A DNA stretch of 5,298 nt from the NCBI GenBank assembly GCA_946006895.1, contig CAMFZO010000111.1:1-5298 (forward strand). The letters are read 5' to 3'. Positions within the stretch are counted from its first letter, which is position 1, and each line of letters begins with the position of its first letter. Positions 1 through 5,298 of the stretch are shown here, piece after piece. The translations under genes were made by a program, and so were the position numbers. The DNA is from an uncultured Clostridia bacterium (GTDB lineage Bacteria; Bacillota; Clostridia; Oscillospirales; Oscillospiraceae). The notes beneath the pieces were generated by a model, which had not been told where the DNA came from, did not search any database, and worked only from the letters and a program-made list of their open reading frames with translations.

Positions 1-20
1 GAGATGTGTATAAGAGACAG
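1..20 (+). other. Tn5 mosaic-end / Nextera adapter remnant (technical)
   Basis: Positions 2-20 read AGATGTGTATAAGAGACAG, which is exactly the 19-base Tn5 mosaic end used in Nextera tagmentation libraries. The G at position 1 is the base that precedes the mosaic end in the read-2 adapter as I remember it. A native Tn5/IS50 end is unlikely, because the mosaic end is a synthetic hybrid and no transposase gene is nearby. These bases should be treated as untrimmed library sequence and not as part of the genome. Confidence 0.96.
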
Positions 21-115
21 ATGCAAAGCATAGCAAAATGGCCATGTGCCGTCTCCGACGGCACGGCCTTGAAATTTCAAGCGTGTGGGCCGGGACGGCC
101 CACAAGCGCGTAAAA
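21..115. repeat. Cluster of short inverted repeats downstream of the lipoprotein gene
   Basis: This stretch has no credible gene. It holds several perfect palindromes in under 100 bases: ATGC-AAA-GCAT at 21-31; an 8-bp stem with a TCC loop at 46-64 (arms GTGCCGTC and GACGGCAC); the 14-bp palindrome CTTGAAATTTCAAG at 68-81; and a 9-bp GC-rich stem with a GGA loop at 84-104 (arms TGTGGGCCG and CGGCCCACA). GGCC tetramers at 40-43 and 65-68 could extend the 46-64 hairpin past a two-base bulge. None of the hairpins is immediately followed by a run of T on either strand, so they are not classic intrinsic terminators. They could be a REP-like intergenic element, transcript 3'-end stabilisers, or part of a bidirectional termination zone for a convergent gene beyond the left edge. 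Confidence 0.7.
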
Positions 116-168
116 CTTCATGCGCGAAACATTTATCGTCTTTCGCGGCGTGCTGCCCGCGCATGAAG
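112..168 (-). terminator. Putative intrinsic terminator of the lipoprotein gene
   Basis: On the minus strand, two bases after the lipoprotein stop codon, an 11-bp perfect stem forms between 158-168 and 116-126 (CTTCATGCGCG against CGCGCATGAAG). It is followed at once by four T residues (112-115 read on the minus strand). Placement right after a stop codon and a stem followed by a U-run support a Rho-independent terminator. The U-run is short and the loop is 31 bases, so it may be weak. The loop itself contains a 7-bp inverted repeat (123-129 with 141-147) that competes for part of the main stem. Confidence 0.6.
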
Positions 169-170
169 CT

Positions 171-1496
171 TTATTCCGTCTCACCGGTTTTCCATTCCAC
201 GCGGATGAAATGGAACATTTTCTGCAGCTCCGTGGCAGAGGGCGCGTTGGGACCGTCTCCCGGCAATGCGCCGTAGCGGGTCTCTCCCTTTTCCGCCAGG
301 AGGCCGTAGCCCCATTCGGCAAGCGTGCTGCCAGCGTTTTCTCCTGTCAGGCTGGCCAGGGAAAAGAGCGTCTCCGGCTCTTCCGCCTGCTTGAGCAGGA
401 AGCGGTGCACTGCTGTGCCGTCTGTCAGGACGCTTCGGGTGACCACCAGATTCTCCGCCCATTCCACCGGAATCTCCAGATACCAGCCGTCGGTATAGTT
501 GTGGTAGGTCAGGCACTTCTCCATCTCCCAGCCGTCGGTGTGGAGATTGTACCATAAAATGAGGGAACGGTTCTGAGAGCTTTCCTCTCCCTCCAGAGCC
601 TGCAGCGGTATCAGCCGAGGCAGCTCAATGAGGCCGTCGGCGTCGATGTCGCAGCTATAGACATAGTAGTCGCGGACCGTCTTTACATCGGTATCCGTGC
701 TCTCGGAAAGGGTGAGATTGGTCAGTGTTCCGTCCAGAAGGGCGAAAATATCCGTGATGATGCTCCCCTCGCCGTATTCCGAGGCCACAAAGACCGCCGG
801 AACCCCCCGGCACATCTGCCCGGTGATGATTCGCTTGATGGCGGTGACGGGCGTGCTCATGCGCACCTCCCGGTCCCGTAGGAGCTGTCCGTCCGTCCAG
901 CGGTAGCACTCGGCCACGCCGTTGGGCAAGTCGCCGTCGGCATGGAGGATGAACACGTCGCGGCAGTCGTTTTCGTCCAGGTCCACCGTCAGGAACTGGG
1001 AATAATTGGCATTGACCAGCTCCGTCAGGCCCGTCTCCGTCAGGGAATAGACGCTGAGGGCCTGGGTCACCTGCTCACTGAGCCGGCGTCCCACCACGAT
1101 CTCATATCCGGCGCTGCCGTCGATCTCCGCGTACTGCACCCGGTCAAAGCCGTAGCCTGCGCCGGAAGCGGCAGCCACCTGGGCGTACTGCCCGTCAACC
1201 TTATCGAAAACACTCACCGTCAGCGGAGAATCGCCGGTATTCTTCCAATAGACGACGGCCTCATCCTGACCGTCTCCGTCCAGATCCGCCATCTGCACCG
1301 GCTGCTGATTCTCACCGGCGACAGGCGCGCTGTAGGACGTACCGGCAGGCATGGCGGCCTCAATGGCGCTTTGCAGATTATAATAGTCCGCCGACTGGGC
1401 AGGGATGGCGTAGAGGCTCTCGGCAGGCTCCAGGAAGCAGCCGCCCAGCAGCACCAACGCCGCAAGCAAAGAAATGCACAAAACCACGCGCCGCAA
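171..1496 (-). CDS. Putative lipoprotein with degenerate FG-GAP/VCBS-like acidic repeats
   Basis: This encodes a 441-residue protein that I cannot assign to a named family. The N-terminus has Arg-Arg, then a hydrophobic stretch (about residues 4-17) ending in the lipobox-like Leu-Gly-Gly-Cys with Cys20. It is therefore likely exported, lipidated and anchored on the outer face of the membrane. Acidic Ca-loop-like motifs recur about every 50 residues, each followed by a short hydrophobic strand: DLDGDGQDE at 71-79, EIDGSAGYE at 124-132, DLDENDCRD at 172-180 and DIDADGLIE at 283-291. A strand at about 226-238 fits the spacing but lacks the acids. This resembles FG-GAP/VCBS beta-propeller blades. 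TDGW occurs twice, at 320-323 and 335-338. Residues from about 345 to the end look like a separate C-terminal region. The start is TTG, chosen because a strong Shine-Dalgarno sits 9 bases upstream and it gives a complete signal peptide. It lies downstream of dnaE on the same strand with its own promoter. The coding call is firm, the lipoprotein call good, the propeller fold an inference and the function unknown. Confidence 0.88.
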   Translation of the reverse strand: MRRVVLCISLLAALVLLGGCFLEPAESLYAIPAQSADYYNLQSAIEAAMPAGTSYSAPVAGENQQPVQMADLDGDGQDEAVVYWKNTGDSPLTVSVFDKVDGQYAQVAAASGAGYGFDRVQYAEIDGSAGYEIVVGRRLSEQVTQALSVYSLTETGLTELVNANYSQFLTVDLDENDCRDVFILHADGDLPNGVAECYRWTDGQLLRDREVRMSTPVTAIKRIITGQMCRGVPAVFVASEYGEGSIITDIFALLDGTLTNLTLSESTDTDVKTVRDYYVYSCDIDADGLIELPRLIPLQALEGEESSQNRSLILWYNLHTDGWEMEKCLTYHNYTDGWYLEIPVEWAENLVVTRSVLTDGTAVHRFLLKQAEEPETLFSLASLTGENAGSTLAEWGYGLLAEKGETRYGALPGDGPNAPSATELQKMFHFIRVEWKTGETE

Positions 1497-1505
1497 GCCG
1501 CCGTC

Positions 1506-1513
1506 CCTCCTTT
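1506..1513 (-). promoter_or_regulatory. Strong Shine-Dalgarno fixing a TTG start
   Basis: Read on the minus strand this is AAAGGAGG, a near-perfect anti-16S match, with a 9-base spacer to the TTG codon at 1496. The next in-frame candidate, a GTG at 1487, would be 18 bases away. The site therefore decides the lipoprotein start in favour of TTG. Confidence 0.85.
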
Positions 1514-1540
1514 CGGAATAAGCAAATACACCATTAAAGT

Positions 1541-1569
1541 ATTATAGCATGGATTGTTACAAAAGTGTA
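1541..1569 (-). promoter_or_regulatory. Extended -10 promoter for the lipoprotein gene
   Basis: On the minus strand, TGCTATAAT at 1541-1549 combines a perfect -10 hexamer (TATAAT, 1541-1546) with the TGn extension of housekeeping sigma-A promoters. With a 17-base spacer the -35 position (1564-1569) reads TACACT, a poor match to TTGACA, as is usual for extended -10 promoters. A start site around position 1534 would give a leader of roughly 38 bases containing the Shine-Dalgarno. The promoter lies between the dnaE stop and the lipoprotein, so that gene can be expressed apart from whiA-dnaE. Confidence 0.75.
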
Positions 1570-1584
1570 GTACCTTTGTTACAA
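1554..1584 (-). promoter_or_regulatory. Twin TTGTAACAA sites flanking the -35 region (possible operator)
   Basis: The 9-mer TTGTAACAA (minus strand) occurs exactly at 1554-1562 and again at 1576-1584, with centres 22 bp apart, about two helical turns. Each copy is itself an odd-centred palindrome (TTGT-A-ACAA). One copy lies in the -10/-35 spacer and the other just upstream of the -35 position, where a repressor or activator would act. No regulator is identified. The two copies can also pair weakly as a hairpin in the dnaE 3' end (ACAAAG with CTTTTGT), so a transcript-level role is an alternative. Confidence 0.45.
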
Positions 1585-1595
1585 GATGCGGAAAA

Positions 1596-4500
1596 TTATT
1601 TCAAAACAACGTTCTTTTCCCCAAGAAGGTTGCGCAATTCCTCCAACATATCGTCACGAACGGCGCAATTTGTTCCTCTTTTGACGCCGGTGTCAGCGAA
1701 ATACAAGATGGCCCGCAGCCCGCCGGGGAACATATTGAGGATGGCCCGGGTCTTCCGGTCCTCCACGCACCCCTCCGTCGGCAGCTTAAGATAGAGCCTC
1801 TGAGGCTCCGGCTTGGCCACTTCGGCAATGGGCCACAGATCGTTGACCACCATCTGCGGGGCTTTTTCATCCCGCACCGACAAACGTCCTTCCGCCACCA
1901 ATGCGGCATTCTCCTTGAGCAGGGTGCCGCGCTTGGCGATGACGTTGGAAAAGACCAGCAGCTCCATGTCGGCGGTGTCGTCCTCCAGAGTCACGTAGGA
2001 CATCATCGAATTACTGCGGGTGGTCTTCATCTTTACGTGCTCCACGATGCCCGCGATGCGGACGGTCTGTTCGTCACGGTAAAGGCCGTCGCCGCTTTCA
2101 AAGGACTGCATGATGCGCAGAATGGGCGCAACCTGGCTGTCCCTGAGCTGTTTGCGGTATTCGTCCATGGGGTGGCCCGACAGGTAGAGGCCGATGGTCT
2201 CCTTTTCCATCTGCATCAGGTCCCGCTTGGGCAGCTCCGGAAGGTCAGGAATGGGGATGGTCTCCTTTTTCTCCTGCACCTCCTCCAGCATATCGAAAAG
2301 CTGCAGTTGTCCGGCGAGATTGTGCTTTTTTCGGTCGGAAACGGCGTCCATGATAGTCTCGTAGCTGCTGAGCATCCGGGCGCGGTTGAGGCCCAGGCAG
2401 TCCATAGCGCCGCATTTGATGAGATTCTCCACCGCCCGCTTGTTCAGGTCGGTGTCCAGCATCCGCTCGATGAAATCCTCCAGAGAGACAAATCTGCCGT
2501 TTTTCTCCCGCTCAGCCACCATCTGCCGCAGCAAGCCCCGTCCGATGTTCTTCACCGCGCCGAGGCCGAAACGAATGCCCTCCGGCTCCACGGTAAACTT
2601 GTCCTCCGAGGTGTTGATGTCCGGGTGGAGCAGACGGATGCCCATTTCGCGGCAGTCGGCGATATAGCCCGCCGTCTTGGTGGTGTTGTCCAGCACCGAG
2701 GTCAGCAGGGCGGCCATATATTCCTTGGGATAGTGACACTTGAGATAGGCCGTGTCATAGGCAACCTTGGCGTAGCAGACGGCGTGGGCTTTGTTGAAGG
2801 CGTAGTTGGCGAAATCCAGAATGTCCTTGAAGATGGCCTGGGCAGCAGCTTCCGGGACGCCGTTGGCGATGGCGCCGGAAATGCCGCGCTCCGCATCGCC
2901 GTAGACAAAGGCTTTCTGCTCGGCCACAATGACCTTTTCCTTCTTCTTGGAGATGGCGCGGCGCATATTGTCCGCTTGGCCCAGACTGTAGCCGCCCAGC
3001 TTGCGGAAAATCTCAATGACCTGCTCCTGATAGACGATGCAGCCGTAGGTGACGGACAGGATCGGCTCAAGCTGGGGGCAGAGATAGGTGATTTTCTCCG
3101 GATGGAGCTTGTTGTCGATGAAGCGCGGGATGGAATCCATGGGGCCAGGTCGGTAGAGAGCGACGATAGCCGTCAGATCCTCGATGGACTGGGGCTTCAT
3201 GTTGACGCAGACGCCGGTGATACCCGCCGATTCCAACTGGAACACGCCGGCAGTCTTGCCCTCGGAGAGCATCTGAAAGCTCTCCGGGTCATCGTCTCTG
3301 ACCTTTTGCAGGTCAAAGCCCGGCTCATGCTTGCGGATCTCCCGCTCTGCGTCGTCAATGATGGTCAGGTTACGCAGACCGAGAAAATCCATCTTCAAAA
3401 GGCCTAGTTCCTCGATGGTGGTCATGGTGAACTGGGTCACGATGGTGTCGTCGTTGCGGGCCAGAGGCACGTAATCCGACACAGGATTCTTCGTAATGAC
3501 CACGCCGGCGGCGTGGGTGGAGGTGTTTCTGGGCATACCCTCCAAGGCCCGGGCGGTGTCGATGAGCTTTTTCATGCGCTCGTCGCCGTCGTAAAGCTCC
3601 TTGAGCTGGGGCGAGATCCGCAGCGCCTCGTCCAGGGTCATGTGGAGGGTGGTGGGAATGAGCTTGGCCACCGCGTCGGTCTCTGCATAGGTGAAATTCA
3701 GCACCCGTCCCACGTCGCGCACGGCAGCCCTTGCCGCCATGGTGCCGAAGGTGACGATCTGCGCCACATGGTCCTTGCCGTATTTCCGCGTCACGTAGTC
3801 GATGACCTCGCCGCGCCGCGCCTGGCAAAAGTCCATGTCTATATCGGGCATACTGACCCGCTCCGGGTTGAGGAAGCGCTCGAAATACAGGCTGTATTTC
3901 ATTGGGTCGATGTCGGTGATGTGGAGGCAATAGGACACCATGGCCCCTGCTGCCGAGCCTCTGCCCGGTCCCACAGGGATCTTTTGGCTTCTGGCGTAAG
4001 CGACAAAGTCCGCCACGATGAGGAAATAATCTACATAGCCCATTTTTTGGATCATGGACATCTCATATTCCAGACGCTCCCGGTAGCCCGCCGGGTCGTC
4101 GGGATAACGCTCTGCATAACCGTCGCGGCACAGCTTGGAAAACCAGCCCCAGCCGTCATAGCCCTCCGGGTACTGGAACGCGGGCAGATGATACTGGCCG
4201 AAGGTGAACTCCACATTGCAGCGGTCGGCGATTTTCTGCGTATTCTCAATGGCCTGGGGCTGATTGGGAAACAGTGCCCGCATCTCCTCCTCGGATTTGA
4301 TGTAAAATTCCTGTGTCTCAAAGCGCATCCGGTTGGGCTCGTCCACGGTCTTTCCCATCTGGATGCACATGAGCACGTCCTGGAGATAGCTGTCCTCCCG
4401 GGTCAGGTAGTGGGCGTCGTTGGTCACCACCAGCGGCAGGCCCGTATCCTGAGAAAGGCGAAGGATGCCGCGGTTGACCTCCTGCTGCTCCGGCAGGCTG

Positions 4501-5030
4501 TGGTCCTGTAGTTCCAGGTAAAAATTCCCTTCTCCGAAGATCCCCGACAACTCCAGCGCATGGGCCTTGGCACCCTCGAAATCTCCCGCCCGCAGTCTGC
4601 GGGGGATCCCGCCGGCCAGACAGGCAGACAGGGCAATCAGGCCCTCGGAATGCTGCCGCAGCAGATCCAGGTCTACGCGGGGCTTGATATAAAAGCCGTC
4701 CAAAAAGCCCTTGGAGACCAGATAGCTGAGGTTTTTATAACCCGTCTCGTTTTCGCACAGCAGCACCAGGTGCTGTGCCTCGTTGTCCACGCCGTGGACC
4801 CGGTCGGCCATGGTGCGGGGCGCCACATAGACCTCGCAGCCGATGATGGGCTTGATGCCCGCGGCCTTGGCAGCGCGGTAGAAGTCGATGACGCCGTACA
4901 TGACGCCGTGGTCCGTAATCGCCACGGCGGTCTGTCCCAGCTCGGCGGCCCGCTTGACCAATTGTCCGATGCGGCAGGCGCCGTCGAGCAGGCTGTATTC
5001 CGTATGCACATGAAGGTGTACAAATGACAT
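1596..5030 (-). CDS. dnaE: DNA polymerase III subunit alpha
   Basis: This encodes a complete C-family replicative polymerase of 1144 residues, a usual length for bacterial DnaE. It catalyses template-directed DNA synthesis in the cytoplasmic replisome. The PHP domain (about 1-270) has HLHVHTEYSLLDG at 5-17, TDHG at 39-42, GCEVY at 64-68, SACLAG at 135-140 and NDAHYL at 204-209. The palm shows GPGRGSAAG at 354-362 and PDIDMDF at 395-401, where Asp398 and Asp400 are the likely catalytic pair. A third Asp (548) lies in KMDFLGLR. Further family motifs are GVFQLES (595-601), RPGPM (627-631), MRRAISKK (689-696) and FNKAHAVCYA (745-754). A helix-hairpin-helix region spans about 800-880. QLQLF at 908-912 fits the internal beta-clamp binding motif. 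An OB domain covers about 990-1066, followed by a C-terminal domain. The start has GGAG six bases upstream and gives the canonical N-terminus. It sits 10 bases after whiA, so an operon is likely. In Firmicutes DnaE usually works beside PolC, which is not in this window. Confidence 0.98.
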   Translation of the reverse strand: MSFVHLHVHTEYSLLDGACRIGQLVKRAAELGQTAVAITDHGVMYGVIDFYRAAKAAGIKPIIGCEVYVAPRTMADRVHGVDNEAQHLVLLCENETGYKNLSYLVSKGFLDGFYIKPRVDLDLLRQHSEGLIALSACLAGGIPRRLRAGDFEGAKAHALELSGIFGEGNFYLELQDHSLPEQQEVNRGILRLSQDTGLPLVVTNDAHYLTREDSYLQDVLMCIQMGKTVDEPNRMRFETQEFYIKSEEEMRALFPNQPQAIENTQKIADRCNVEFTFGQYHLPAFQYPEGYDGWGWFSKLCRDGYAERYPDDPAGYRERLEYEMSMIQKMGYVDYFLIVADFVAYARSQKIPVGPGRGSAAGAMVSYCLHITDIDPMKYSLYFERFLNPERVSMPDIDMDFCQARRGEVIDYVTRKYGKDHVAQIVTFGTMAARAAVRDVGRVLNFTYAETDAVAKLIPTTLHMTLDEALRISPQLKELYDGDERMKKLIDTARALEGMPRNTSTHAAGVVITKNPVSDYVPLARNDDTIVTQFTMTTIEELGLLKMDFLGLRNLTIIDDAEREIRKHEPGFDLQKVRDDDPESFQMLSEGKTAGVFQLESAGITGVCVNMKPQSIEDLTAIVALYRPGPMDSIPRFIDNKLHPEKITYLCPQLEPILSVTYGCIVYQEQVIEIFRKLGGYSLGQADNMRRAISKKKEKVIVAEQKAFVYGDAERGISGAIANGVPEAAAQAIFKDILDFANYAFNKAHAVCYAKVAYDTAYLKCHYPKEYMAALLTSVLDNTTKTAGYIADCREMGIRLLHPDINTSEDKFTVEPEGIRFGLGAVKNIGRGLLRQMVAEREKNGRFVSLEDFIERMLDTDLNKRAVENLIKCGAMDCLGLNRARMLSSYETIMDAVSDRKKHNLAGQLQLFDMLEEVQEKKETIPIPDLPELPKRDLMQMEKETIGLYLSGHPMDEYRKQLRDSQVAPILRIMQSFESGDGLYRDEQTVRIAGIVEHVKMKTTRSNSMMSYVTLEDDTADMELLVFSNVIAKRGTLLKENAALVAEGRLSVRDEKAPQMVVNDLWPIAEVAKPEPQRLYLKLPTEGCVEDRKTRAILNMFPGGLRAILYFADTGVKRGTNCAVRDDMLEELRNLLGEKNVVLK

Positions 5031-5036
5031 TTCTCT

Positions 5037-5040
5037 CTCC
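5037..5040 (-). promoter_or_regulatory. dnaE ribosome binding site abutting the whiA stop
   Basis: On the minus strand the whiA TGA (5041-5043) is followed immediately by GGAGAGAGAA and then the dnaE ATG. The GGAG core therefore touches the upstream stop codon and lies 6 bases from the start. Ribosomes ending whiA translation would be positioned on this site, which favours translational coupling. Confidence 0.8.
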
Positions 5041-5298
5041 TCATTCCGCCGCCAGGGCCAGCAGCTTGCGCATGCGGTGGTTCACCGCCGATTTGCTGAT
5101 GGGCGGCTCGTGAAGCTCCGCCAGCTCACTCAAGGTCGTTTCCGGATGCTCCCGCCGCAGCGCCGCTGTCTGGCGCAGCTTTTCCGGCAGGGTCTCCAGC
5201 ACTGTCCGTTCTTCCAGCTTTCGGATGGCAGCCAACTGCTCCTGGGCGGCAGCCACCGCCTTGTCCACATTGGCAGAGTCGCAGTTGGTCCTGTCTCT
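5041..5298 (-). CDS. whiA: WhiA DNA-binding regulator, C-terminal part (5' end cut by window edge)
   Basis: This is the last 85 codons of an open frame running off the right edge. The residues TNCDSANVDKAV near its beginning match the NC..AN..K signature of WhiA as I recall it. The stretch LPEKLRQTAALRREHPETT leads into a helix-turn-helix (about residues 54-80 of the fragment) with SKSAVNHRMRKL, the hallmark of the WhiA C-terminal domain. In actinobacteria WhiA is a sporulation transcription factor. In Bacillus it is a nucleoid-associated protein affecting division and chromosome segregation. The N-terminal homing-endonuclease-like domain is not visible. The C-terminus is complete and ends in TGA. 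A GTG at 5268 is in frame but is internal, not the true start. The first two codons and part of the third (5291-5298) probably derive from library adapter, so the terminal Arg-Asp should not be trusted; I expect Asn-Arg before the NC motif in this family. Placement just before dnaE is common in Clostridia. Confidence 0.93.
   Translation of the reverse strand, partial: RDRTNCDSANVDKAVAAAQEQLAAIRKLEERTVLETLPEKLRQTAALRREHPETTLSELAELHEPPISKSAVNHRMRKLLALAAE
5291..5298 (-). other. Probable second mosaic-end adapter remnant (technical)
   Basis: The last eight bases, CTGTCTCT, equal the first eight bases of the reverse complement of the Tn5 mosaic end found at the left edge. An 8-base match exactly at the edge could be chance, but together with the full adapter at the other end it is most simply a partial untrimmed adapter. 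It lies within the open frame of whiA and so alters its first codons. Confidence 0.8.

Noticed and set aside
1..20. End of a natural Tn5/IS50-like transposon
   Set aside because: The match is to the synthetic hybrid mosaic end, lies exactly at the window edge, and has a partial counterpart at the other edge, with no transposase in between. Library adapter explains it better.
85..557. Small plus-strand frames starting in the left intergenic region
   Set aside because: They start within the inverted-repeat region, overlap the lipoprotein antisense and have no supporting domain or clear ribosome binding site.
942..1547. A 201-codon plus-strand frame opposite the lipoprotein N-terminal half
   Set aside because: It runs through the lipoprotein's signal peptide, Shine-Dalgarno and promoter on the opposite strand and its translation resembles no protein family. 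The minus-strand reading is clearly the real gene.
1560..1625. Intrinsic terminator for dnaE
   Set aside because: Only AT-rich partial pairings exist (GGAAAA with TTTTCC around a 19-base loop, and the two 9-mers), and no stable stem is followed by a U-run. Read-through from dnaE into the lipoprotein remains possible.
1554..3407. A 617-codon open frame on the plus strand opposite dnaE
   Set aside because: It is antisense to dnaE, whose conserved motifs cover the same bases. Its translation shows no domain and is rich in His, Gln, Val and Leu as expected for a complement-frame shadow. Such long shadows are common in GC-rich coding DNA.
3513..4511. A 332-codon open frame on the plus strand opposite the dnaE N-terminal half
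   Set aside because: It lies opposite the PHP and palm motifs, has no recognisable domain, and no ribosome binding site was evident to me. It is a shadow of dnaE.

Overview
The window is a short, GC-rich fragment that looks like a low-GC-lineage Gram-positive (Firmicutes) genome of the Clostridia, probably a gut Oscillospiraceae/Ruminococcaceae-like organism. The support is a whiA-type gene directly followed by a full-length clostridial-type dnaE, strong AGGAGG-like ribosome binding sites, a TTG start, and a Gram-positive style lipoprotein. The taxonomic placement is inference from gene order and protein style, not a search result.

All three genes lie on the minus strand, so the biological order runs from the right edge to the left. 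First is the 3' end of whiA (5041 to the right edge), encoding the C-terminal helix-turn-helix domain of the WhiA regulator. Ten bases later comes dnaE (1596-5030), a complete 1144-residue DNA polymerase III alpha subunit with an apparently intact PHP metal site, a full palm active site, an internal clamp-binding motif and an OB domain. A 99-base gap follows, holding an extended -10 promoter and a pair of identical 9-mers that flank its weak -35 region. This drives a 441-residue putative lipoprotein (171-1496) with degenerate FG-GAP/VCBS-like acidic repeats and no recognised function. Downstream of it, positions 21-170 carry no credible gene but are packed with inverted repeats, the first of which is a plausible transcription terminator.

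whiA and dnaE are close enough to be co-transcribed and probably translationally coupled. The lipoprotein appears to have its own promoter, and nothing in the sequence links its job to replication.

Both ends are probably technical. Positions 2-20 are an exact Tn5 mosaic-end (Nextera library adapter) sequence, and the last 8 bases match the start of its reverse complement. Genomic DNA is therefore most likely about 21-5290. I found no CRISPR, mobile element, RNA gene or convincing new multi-gene system. The best leads are the twin 9-mer operator-like site, the palindrome cluster and the unassigned propeller-like lipoprotein.
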